Under the pieces are notes generated by a model that did no database searches, was not told where the DNA came from, and was given only the letters and a program-made list of their open reading frames with translations. Shown here one piece after another: positions 17,846 to 25,761 of a DNA stretch of 64,000 nucleotides; positions within the stretch are counted from its first letter, which is position 1, and every line of letters starts with the position of its first letter. The position numbers and the translations under genes were made by a program. The DNA comes from Nocardioides zhouii (GTDB lineage Bacteria; Actinomycetota; Actinomycetes; Propionibacteriales; Nocardioidaceae), in NCBI RefSeq assembly GCF_004137345.1, contig NZ_SDWV01000009.1:62001-126000 (forward strand), read 5' to 3'.

Positions 17846-18820
17846 TCAGACGCCGGCTCCGCGCAGCATGGGAGCCTCGACCCGCTCGAGGACCCGTCCG
17901 ACCACGGCCGCAGCGGAGGCACCGGCGAACTCGGCCTCCGGTGACATCACGATCCGGTGGCCCCACACCGGGAGCGCGAGCTCCTTGATGTCGTCGGGCA
18001 ACACGTAGTTGCGCCCGCGGGCGGCCGCCCAGACGCGGGCGACGCGCACCATGGCGATCGAGCCACGCGTCGAGACCCCGAGCGTCGTGTCCGAGTCGTC
18101 GCGGGTGCCCTCGGTGAGCCGCTGGACGTAGTCGAGCACCGCGTCGTCGACGTGGTTCACCTTCACCAGGTCGGCCATCTCGGCGACGGCCTGGGTCGAG
18201 ATCATGGGCTGCAGGGTCCGCGTACGGTCGGGTGCCGCCGACCCCGCCAGGACCTGCACGGCCGCCGCCCGGTCGGGGTAGCCGACGGACGTCTTCATCA
18301 GGAAGCGGTCGAGCTGTGCCTCGGGCAGCCGGTAGGTGCCCGCCTGCTCGATCGGGTTCTGCGTCGCGATGACCATGAAGGGACGACCCGCGTCGTACGA
18401 CGTGCCGTCGACGGTGACGTGACCCTCCTCCATGACCTCCAGCAGCGCCGACTGGGTCTTGGGCGAGGCACGGTTGATCTCGTCGGCCAGCACGATCGCG
18501 GCGAAGATGGGGCCCTTGTGGAACTCCCACCGCGACGACGCCTGGTCGTAGATCGTCGTGCCGGTGATGTCGGAGGGCAGCAGGTCCGGGGTGAACTGGA
18601 TCCGGCTGTGGCTCCCCTGCACGGTCGCCGCGATGGCCCGCGCCATCGCGGTCTTGCCCGTGCCCGGCGCGTCCTCGAGCAGCAGGTGCCCCTCGGCGAG
18701 CATGCAGGTCAGGGCCAGCCGGATGACCGGGGCCTTGCCCAGCAGGGCCTGGCCGACGTTGTCGGTCAGCTTGCCGAACGAGTCCGCGAACCACGCGGCG
18801 TCGTCAGTGGTGATGGTCAT
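17846..18820 (-). CDS. MoxR-family AAA ATPase
   Basis: 324 residues. Walker A GTGKTAMA (~58), Walker B VLADEINRASP (~125) and a C-terminal lid domain match MoxR/RavA-type AAA chaperones (usual length 310-350). The start is preceded by AAGGA and lies 28 nt downstream of the giant surface-protein gene. MoxR ATPases act with VWA/DUF58 partners to insert cofactors or assemble complexes. Its partner is probably the next gene, and the client could be the secretion apparatus or the surface protein. The latter is inferred from position only. Confidence 0.93.
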   Translation of the reverse strand: MTITTDDAAWFADSFGKLTDNVGQALLGKAPVIRLALTCMLAEGHLLLEDAPGTGKTAMARAIAATVQGSHSRIQFTPDLLPSDITGTTIYDQASSRWEFHKGPIFAAIVLADEINRASPKTQSALLEVMEEGHVTVDGTSYDAGRPFMVIATQNPIEQAGTYRLPEAQLDRFLMKTSVGYPDRAAAVQVLAGSAAPDRTRTLQPMISTQAVAEMADLVKVNHVDDAVLDYVQRLTEGTRDDSDTTLGVSTRGSIAMVRVARVWAAARGRNYVLPDDIKELALPVWGHRIVMSPEAEFAGASAAAVVGRVLERVEAPMLRGAGV

Positions 18821-18848
18821 CTAGTCGTTCCTTCGCTTTGAATCGTTG

Positions 18849-21800
18849 CTAACGGCAGTCGAATTCACCGGTGTCCATCCCGTCCGAGAACGTGGCGCCC
18901 GGCGTGTCAAAAAGACGGCCGTTGGGTCCGTTGTTGACCCAACCGGAGTTCCCTGCGCCATCCACGACGATGTCCGCGTACCAGCCGACGACACCGACTC
19001 CGGCAGCCGAACAGCGAATCGATGTGCCCCCAGCGGCAAACGACTCGAGCCTGATCCAGACGCACCTTCGATCGCCGGCTCCGCCTGGGCAGGCACCCTC
19101 GTGCTTGATGTAGTAGTGCCTCAAGCCCCACGTGGACGCGCTGGCGACGTTCGACCAGTCGCTCCAGCCGCCTTCTGCGGCGTACGCCCGAGCCTGGATC
19201 GACTTGGTCTGATTGCGCCCGTTCCCTTGGAGGATGGGCCCAGTATTCGGCTGTCCGCCTTGATCGCCGCCGTCCGTCGTCCGAATCTCGACATTCGTGA
19301 TGACGCGGCCGTTGTACGACCCATTGGCGTTCCAGTTGAGCGTGACGTTGTCGACGTTGCCACTGGCGGAGACCGTCGGTGCGAACGGCTTGCCGAAGGT
19401 GTTCGCCGTTGCACTCCGAGGATCACCCTTGGCCGGTTCACCCCTGACCGAGCTCGTCGCCCAGACCTGGATAGTCACGGTGGTGCCGTTCTTGAAGCCG
19501 GGAACAGCATCCCCGGACCTCAGCGTCCCCGTGCGCGACGGCGTGCTGTAGCTGTAGGTGATCTCGCTCGGCGTTGCGCCGTTGCCCGCTGCCGCACCGA
19601 AGGTGACCTTGGCAGTGTCGTCGTCTCCTGTCGGCACTGCGGTCAGTCCCGTGACCGGCCCTGGCTTCTGGAAGAACCGCTGCGGCGCGGAGGCCGGCGA
19701 TGCCGCCCCCTGCCCGGCCTTGTTGGTGGCCCGGACCGTGAAGGTGACGTCGGTGGTCGAGGCGTCCATCAGGACTTCCTGCGATGTGCCGGTGACGTTC
19801 CAGGTCCGCCCGTTGCTCGACGCGAGGGTGTAGACGAGGTTGTCGTCACCGTTGCCGTTGGGGGCGACCCACTTCACCGTGGCGGAGGGCTGGGTCGCGT
19901 CGGCCGCGCGCTTCTGCACGGTCGGAGCAGCCGCCGCGAACGGCACGCCCGCCGGGATGATCGGCGACGACGACGGCGACGGGTCGCTCGGCTCCGGATG
20001 CTCGTTGAACGCCACCACCTGGAACGTGTACGCCGTGCCGTTGACGAGGTTGTCGACGGTCGCGCTGGTGCCGGTGATGCCGTCCACCTGGGTCGCGCCG
20101 GCGGCGCTCCCCGGGCTCATCAGGATGCTGTAGGCCGTCACCGCGCTGAAGTCGCCAGTGGGCTGCGTCCACTGCAGCTTGACCGAGGCGTCGCCGAACT
20201 CACCGGAGACGCTGCTCGGCGGGTCTGGGCGCTGGTCGGGCTTGACCGGGTTGGAGGCGGCCGACTTGTCGGACGTCCCGATCGCGTTGGTCGCGGTGAC
20301 GGTGAATGTGTACTCCACCGCGTTCTTGAGGTTGGGGACCGTGCACGACGTCGACTGCCCGCAGTCGAAGGTCCCGGTGGCCCACCGTGCGGTGTAGCCG
20401 GTGATGGGCGAGCCATTGGCGGAGGGCGCCACCCACGTCAGGCTCGCGGTGTTGGACTCGATCGCGTCGGCCTTGAGGCCGGTCGGCGCATCGGGCCTGT
20501 CCTGGACGGTCACCCGGATGAGCCCGTCGACCTCCCGGGACGGGTCCTTGGTCGCGTCCCCGACCGAGACCCGGACCGTCATCTGGCCATCGGTGCCCTG
20601 GTCCGGGGTGATCGTGACGTTCGTGCCGGACAGCGACACCTTGCCGGTGGCCTCGCCGCCCGCGGGGTCCGCGCTCAGCACCGTGATGGGTTCGCCCTCG
20701 GCCGCGAAGGGGTTGGTGACGTAGTCGGCGACGTCGACCACCTCGGCCACACCGGCCTCGGCGTCGTTGATGTCCATCGCGCGGATCTGGAGGAGCGGCC
20801 GGGTGGACGACACGACCGTGATCGGCACCTTTGCGGTGACGGGGTCTGTCGAGCCGTCCGTCACGGAGACTGCGGCGAGCAGCGACGTGCCGGCGGGGGT
20901 GTCGGACGTGGCCTCGGCGCGCAGCGTCGAGCCCGAGAGGGAGACCTTCACCCGAGCGGTGTCGCCCTCGACACCGCCGAGCGTGAACCTCAGCTTGTCG
21001 AGGTCGCCCGGGTCGGGGTCGGTCGTCATTGCCCTCAGGTCTGCCTCGACGGCATCCTCACCCGGCGCCACCTGCAGGCCGGTCGGCGTGAAGGTCGGCG
21101 GCGTGCGGACCTTCTCGGGGTCCGGCTCGTCGTCGTCAGTGGCCACCTTGCCCGGCAGGACCTCGACCGGGATCGAGAGGGTCGCCACGAGGCCCGACGC
21201 GTCGTCGGCGTCCGTGCCGTCGGTGACCTCGAAGGTGATCGCCGAGGGACCGGAGAAGCTCGGGTCGGCAGTGAACGACACGGCTCGCTGGCTGACGGCC
21301 TCGGCCACCCCACCCGGGCCGGCCTGCACAGTGTTTCCGAAGGTCAGGCTCGGACTGCGACCCGTGCGTACGACGACGTGGTCGGAGAGCTCGACCTCGA
21401 CGGTCTTGCCCGCGACGACCTTCACCACCGGTGCACCGGGGTCGATGACGGGTCGCAGGTCGGCTGTCCCGGGCACGGAGACGACGGCGCGCGAGGTGAG
21501 CCCGTCGATGTCCGTGACGGTGTAGAGGACGACCCGGCGGGTCTTGTCCAGGGCGATGTCGAGCTTGCCGCCGGCGACGGTGACGCCGCGCTCTCCCGAG
21601 CTGACCTCCAGATCCTCCGAGACGCCATCGGGGTCGGAGTCGTTGGCCAGCACGTCGACGCTCGCCGTGTTCTGCCCGAGCGTCTCCGCTGCCGTCACGA
21701 CGTCGTCGCGAGCGACCGGCGCCCGCAGGGGCGCCTTGTCCCGCACCTGCACGGTCAGGACGCCATCGACTGACTGGCCCCCGGGCGCGTCGGTGACCTG

Positions 21801-24800
21801 GTAGTAGTAGTTGAGGTCGCCGCTCGTGGCCGGCGTGGTGAGCAGCACCTGGGCGCCCTCGGTCGTCGCCTTGGTCTTTGTCGTGCGGTCCGCCGGCGTG
21901 ACGGAGTCCGGGATGAGGAGAGGGCTGTCGCCATCGGGATCGGTATCGTTGGCCGTGACCGGCACGGCGAGCTTGCGGCCCGGCCGGACCTTGACCACGT
22001 CGGCCACGGCCGTCGGGAGCTGGTTGGTGGCCGAGGGAGGAGCGATGCCCACCCGGACGCTGCCGCTGGCCTGCGCACCACCCGCGTCCTCCACGAGGTA
22101 GCGGAACTTGTCGGTGCCCGACGACGAGGTCGGAGCGACGTACTTCAGGGAACCGCCGACGACGGACACCACTCCCTTGGTGGGCGCCGGGCGCGAGACC
22201 CCCAGCAGCGTCACCGAGTCGCCCTCGGGGTCCACGCCGTCCGTCGGCACGGGGATGGTCACGGTGCCACCGGCCAGCACCCGCGCCACCAGCGGACGCG
22301 GGGTGGGAGGCGTGTTGGGCGCGTCCCGGGGCACCACCGTCACCACGACGGTGCCCGAGGTGTAGTTGTCGGCCGAGTCGAAGACCGTGTAGGTCAGCCG
22401 GACCCGTCCGGGCTCGTCACCGGCCTTGAACCTGACGTCCCGCCCGGCGACGAAGGCGTTGCCCGCGAAGTCCTTGGGCAGCAGCTGCAGCTTCGGTGCA
22501 ATCCGCAGCTCGAGGTTCGCCGGTGACCTGTCGTTGGCGAGGGCCGGGACCGTGACGATGTCGCCGGCGCGCACGGTGGCCGCGTCGTCCTCGACGATCG
22601 GCGCCTTGTCCGAGCCAGGGTCCGGGATGCTCACCACGGTCACCTGCGCGGAGGCGGACGCCGCCCCGTTGGAGATGGTGTAGGTGAACGCGACCGGTGC
22701 CCGGAGCGAGCCCACGGCGCGGACCCGTACGAACTCGTGGTTGACGATGTCGAGCTGGAGCCGGGCCTCGGGCGGGGCCGACACCGACTGCACGACCAGC
22801 ACTCCGCCCGCAGGGTCGTAGTCGTTCGCGAGCACCGGGACGAGCACCGACTGCCCCGCCGGGAGGAGGGCGAGGTCGTTGTCGGCCACCGGCGGCTCGC
22901 TGCTCGCGGTGCCGTCGACGACGTCGACCCGCACGATGTTCTTGGCCGTGGCCGGACCGTCCGAGACGGTGTACTCCACGTAGACGGTGCCGGCCTTCGA
23001 TGCGGTGAAGCTGAAGGTGCCCGCGACCGCGTCCAGCAGCACCTTCGCGCCGCCACCGGGGCTCGGCACCTGGGCCAGGCGGAGCTCGTCGCCGTTGGCG
23101 TCGGTGTCGTTGTCCAGGGGACGGACCGTCGTCTCCTCGTCCACCACCGCGAGGACGTGGTCGGCGTTGGCGGTCGGAACGACGTTGTCGGGGCTGCGCA
23201 GGTCGATGTCGAGGGTGCCGGTGGTCGTCTCCCGGCCGTCCGAGACGCGTACATCGATCTGGTGGAGGCCAGGCTTGGCCCGGCCCAGGTCGGTGATCGT
23301 GACGGTGCCGTCCTCACGGCTCTGCGCGAGGATGTCGTCCGACCCCTCGACCGACTCGAGGTAGACGGGGTCGCCGTCCGGGTCGATCCAGTCCTGCAGC
23401 AGGTTGTACTTCACCTCGGCGCCCCCGGCGACGACCACGACCGACGCCCGGTCCTTCGGCTGCGGCGCCCCGTTCACCGACCACGGGTGCACCTCGACCT
23501 GGACCCGAGCCGTGCCGGGCTTGCCGCGGCCGTCGTTCGCCGCGTACTCGAACGTGTCCGCACCGACCGCTCCCGGTCCGGCGACGATCTGCAACGCCTC
23601 GCCACCTCGCACCGGCAGCACGGTGCCGATCCGCGGCTCCCCCTCCGCCGAGGCGGTGAGCACGTCGCCGTCCTGGTCGGTGTCGTTGTCGAGCACCGGC
23701 AGGGTCGTCGACCGGCCCGGACGTACGCCGTAGGAGTCCGGGTTCGCCTTGGGCGGGTGGTTCTGCTCGGACCGGGTCGCGTTGTACTGGAGGTCCTGCT
23801 CCTCGGTCTCCTCCTTCTTCTTCTTCTCGTCCTCCACCTGGCCGAGCAGGTCGTCCCAGTTGGCGACGAGCTGCATGTTGTCCTGGACGAGGAAGGAGTC
23901 GCCGTTGTCGGTGCTGTTGAGCACCACCACGTCGCGGTTGACCCGGAACACCGGCGCATTCGTACGACGGAGCCGCTCGACGTCGTCGACCTTGTCGTCC
24001 GAGCTGTCGTCGCACACCCGCTGGGAGTGACCGCTGCCGCCCCACGCGGCATAGGTGCAGGTCCCGGAGCGTACGGGCGGCGCGGGCGTGCCCGGCTCGG
24101 TCGCTCCGCCCGGGGCCACCTCGACGTCGCCACCCGACAGCGGCGCGAGGAGCAGCGAGTCCGGAGAGGCCAGCGCCACCGTCTCGCTCGGGTCCCCCGG
24201 TGGCTGGAGCACGAGCTCGCCGGCTCCGTCGACGGACACGGTCTCCTCGAGCGTCCGCACCTCACCGGCGGCCCGGTCCAGCAGCACGGGAGTCGCACCC
24301 ACCGCGGTCAGCTCGTACTCACCCGGGCTGAGCGTGTCGAACGTCCCGAGCTTCGTCGTCGTCCATCCAGACGATCCGGGCGCGACCGACCGCAACGAGC
24401 CGGAGTCGCCGACGACGTAGATCGTGCCGTCCCTGCCGACGGCTGCTCGTGCTCCGACCGCCTTGGTCAGCGTCGGCTCCTGCTCCTCGCTGAAGCCCTC
24501 CACCTCGTCAGCGGCCAGTGCCCACACGGCTCCGCTGACGGGATCCGAGATCGCGACGCTCAGGCCGCCCTGCTGGACGTCGAAGCCGGGCGGGATCACG
24601 GCCGCCGACCCGAGCGCGGGAGCAGCCGAGTCGACCGCGGTCAACGTGCCGCTTCCGGTGTCGTTCAGCGTGACCGTGTTGGCTTCCTGCAGGACGTCGA
24701 ACTGCGGCGAGGTCGCCGTCACGTTCGCGTCGAGGGTCATCGAGGGCACGCTGAGGTGACCGATGGTGCGCTTCTCGAGGTTGGTGACCCACACCCCGCC

Positions 24801-24917
24801 GTCGTGCAGCTCCAGGTCGGAGGTGGGCACGCCGTCGTAGATCGTCGCCATCAGACCGACCCCGAGCGTCAGGCACGCCAGCACCGCCTGACCCCGGTTG
24901 TGTCCGAGAAGTCGCAT
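18849..24917 (-). CDS. Giant surface protein with ~11 Ig-like/cadherin-like and 5 fibronectin type III repeats
   Basis: About 2022 residues from the ATG at 24917; an in-frame ATG at 24953 would add 12 residues, and neither has an ideal ribosome-binding site. A hydrophobic N-terminal segment (GQAVLACLTLGVGLMATI) is a signal anchor. Residues ~40-390 look beta-propeller-like (DGGVWVTN, DGTIYVVGD), with a Lys/Glu-rich patch near 365. Residues ~395-1470 contain about eleven Ig/cadherin-like units, most with L-x-N-D-x-D-P-D-G-D calcium-type motifs. Residues ~1470-1920 contain about five FN3 domains, and a Cys-containing C-terminal domain follows. It is first in the secretion-like cluster. It is likely a long extracellular stalk, perhaps the adhesin or envelope scaffold the system serves. 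Confidence 0.82.
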   Translation of the reverse strand: MRLLGHNRGQAVLACLTLGVGLMATIYDGVPTSDLELHDGGVWVTNLEKRTIGHLSVPSMTLDANVTATSPQFDVLQEANTVTLNDTGSGTLTAVDSAAPALGSAAVIPPGFDVQQGGLSVAISDPVSGAVWALAADEVEGFSEEQEPTLTKAVGARAAVGRDGTIYVVGDSGSLRSVAPGSSGWTTTKLGTFDTLSPGEYELTAVGATPVLLDRAAGEVRTLEETVSVDGAGELVLQPPGDPSETVALASPDSLLLAPLSGGDVEVAPGGATEPGTPAPPVRSGTCTYAAWGGSGHSQRVCDDSSDDKVDDVERLRRTNAPVFRVNRDVVVLNSTDNGDSFLVQDNMQLVANWDDLLGQVEDEKKKKEETEEQDLQYNATRSEQNHPPKANPDSYGVRPGRSTTLPVLDNDTDQDGDVLTASAEGEPRIGTVLPVRGGEALQIVAGPGAVGADTFEYAANDGRGKPGTARVQVEVHPWSVNGAPQPKDRASVVVVAGGAEVKYNLLQDWIDPDGDPVYLESVEGSDDILAQSREDGTVTITDLGRAKPGLHQIDVRVSDGRETTTGTLDIDLRSPDNVVPTANADHVLAVVDEETTVRPLDNDTDANGDELRLAQVPSPGGGAKVLLDAVAGTFSFTASKAGTVYVEYTVSDGPATAKNIVRVDVVDGTASSEPPVADNDLALLPAGQSVLVPVLANDYDPAGGVLVVQSVSAPPEARLQLDIVNHEFVRVRAVGSLRAPVAFTYTISNGAASASAQVTVVSIPDPGSDKAPIVEDDAATVRAGDIVTVPALANDRSPANLELRIAPKLQLLPKDFAGNAFVAGRDVRFKAGDEPGRVRLTYTVFDSADNYTSGTVVVTVVPRDAPNTPPTPRPLVARVLAGGTVTIPVPTDGVDPEGDSVTLLGVSRPAPTKGVVSVVGGSLKYVAPTSSSGTDKFRYLVEDAGGAQASGSVRVGIAPPSATNQLPTAVADVVKVRPGRKLAVPVTANDTDPDGDSPLLIPDSVTPADRTTKTKATTEGAQVLLTTPATSGDLNYYYQVTDAPGGQSVDGVLTVQVRDKAPLRAPVARDDVVTAAETLGQNTASVDVLANDSDPDGVSEDLEVSSGERGVTVAGGKLDIALDKTRRVVLYTVTDIDGLTSRAVVSVPGTADLRPVIDPGAPVVKVVAGKTVEVELSDHVVVRTGRSPSLTFGNTVQAGPGGVAEAVSQRAVSFTADPSFSGPSAITFEVTDGTDADDASGLVATLSIPVEVLPGKVATDDDEPDPEKVRTPPTFTPTGLQVAPGEDAVEADLRAMTTDPDPGDLDKLRFTLGGVEGDTARVKVSLSGSTLRAEATSDTPAGTSLLAAVSVTDGSTDPVTAKVPITVVSSTRPLLQIRAMDINDAEAGVAEVVDVADYVTNPFAAEGEPITVLSADPAGGEATGKVSLSGTNVTITPDQGTDGQMTVRVSVGDATKDPSREVDGLIRVTVQDRPDAPTGLKADAIESNTASLTWVAPSANGSPITGYTARWATGTFDCGQSTSCTVPNLKNAVEYTFTVTATNAIGTSDKSAASNPVKPDQRPDPPSSVSGEFGDASVKLQWTQPTGDFSAVTAYSILMSPGSAAGATQVDGITGTSATVDNLVNGTAYTFQVVAFNEHPEPSDPSPSSSPIIPAGVPFAAAAPTVQKRAADATQPSATVKWVAPNGNGDDNLVYTLASSNGRTWNVTGTSQEVLMDASTTDVTFTVRATNKAGQGAASPASAPQRFFQKPGPVTGLTAVPTGDDDTAKVTFGAAAGNGATPSEITYSYSTPSRTGTLRSGDAVPGFKNGTTVTIQVWATSSVRGEPAKGDPRSATANTFGKPFAPTVSASGNVDNVTLNWNANGSYNGRVITNVEIRTTDGGDQGGQPNTGPILQGNGRNQTKSIQARAYAAEGGWSDWSNVASASTWGLRHYYIKHEGACPGGAGDRRCVWIRLESFAAGGTSIRCSAAGVGVVGWYADIVVDGAGNSGWVNNGPNGRLFDTPGATFSDGMDTGEFDCR

Positions 24918-25082
24918 CTCCACCCCGTCGCGCTGTGAGCCGCTCGTCCCCATGCACGAGCCGTGGAGAGGATCGCCCGCTGGCGGCCTCGCTGTCGCTC
25001 CCCACAAAGGGGGACCGCCGACTTTGGGCGAATCGAGGACCGCGCCCGGTCGCTCGGGCGACAATGCGGAGCTCCGCAGCGA

Positions 25083-25727
25083 TCAGATCCAGCCGTCGCG
25101 GCCGGCTTCTCGCAGCAGGCTCCCGGTGTTCGTGATGTCGCGCTCGGCATTCATGTACTTCGACCGGATCGACTTCAGGTGCGCCCGGACCGTCTCCTCG
25201 GCCACCTTCAGCCGCGAGCCGACCTGTCGCTGGGTGAGGCCGTCACGCAGGTTGCTCAGCACCTCGACCTCCCGCGCCGTCAGCCGCGGCACGATGTCGG
25301 CATCGCCGATGAGTGCCTCGGCCAGCACGCTGCTGCAGACGAACTCCCCGGCCAGCGCGCGTCGTACGACGTCGACGAGGGCCTCCGTGCCGTCGTTCTT
25401 CAGGACGACGCCGTGCACGCCCAGCGCGACGGCACGGCGGAGCGGGACGGGCTTCTCCTCGGCAGTGTGCAGCACGACCACGCCGGCCCAGCGCGCCAGC
25501 AACGGGATGTGCTGGAGGACGACTTCGTCGTCACGCCCCAGGTAGAGGTCAAGCACCAAGGCATCGGGCCCGGACGACGTGGTGTCCACCTCGGCGACGG
25601 ACGCGTACACCCCTGCCATGACGAGCTCGTCAGCATGGCGGTCCACTGCCGCAGCGACCCCGTCGCGGACGACCTCCTGATTGTCGAGGACGGCAACGGT
25701 CGCGCGTCGGGCCGGCTGAGAGGTCAT
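25083..25727 (-). CDS. NarL/LuxR-family response regulator
   Basis: 214 residues. The receiver domain (~8-125) has the phospho-acceptor Asp in ALVLDLYLG. The C-terminal LuxR-type helix-turn-helix (~145-205) carries LTAREVEVLSNLRDGLTQRQ and ETVRAHLKSI. It lies 34 nt after the histidine kinase gene and so is its cognate partner. It ends about 165 nt upstream of the first gene of the secretion-like cluster on the same strand, making that cluster a plausible target. No binding site could be identified. Confidence 0.9.
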   Translation of the reverse strand: MTSQPARRATVAVLDNQEVVRDGVAAAVDRHADELVMAGVYASVAEVDTTSSGPDALVLDLYLGRDDEVVLQHIPLLARWAGVVVLHTAEEKPVPLRRAVALGVHGVVLKNDGTEALVDVVRRALAGEFVCSSVLAEALIGDADIVPRLTAREVEVLSNLRDGLTQRQVGSRLKVAEETVRAHLKSIRSKYMNAERDITNTGSLLREAGRDGWI

Positions 25728-25761
25728 GGAGAGTGAATACCGCCCGCCCGCAGCACTGTCT

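Noticed and set aside
23800-23840. CTTCTTCTT run as a microsatellite or slippage site
   Set aside because: It encodes a Lys/Glu-rich patch in frame within the giant protein; the frame continues intact on both sides.
1037-24917. Canonical mycobacterial ESX locus
   Set aside because: No EccB, EccD, EccE, MycP, PE or PPE genes are recognisable, and EccC is a single chain with an FHA domain.
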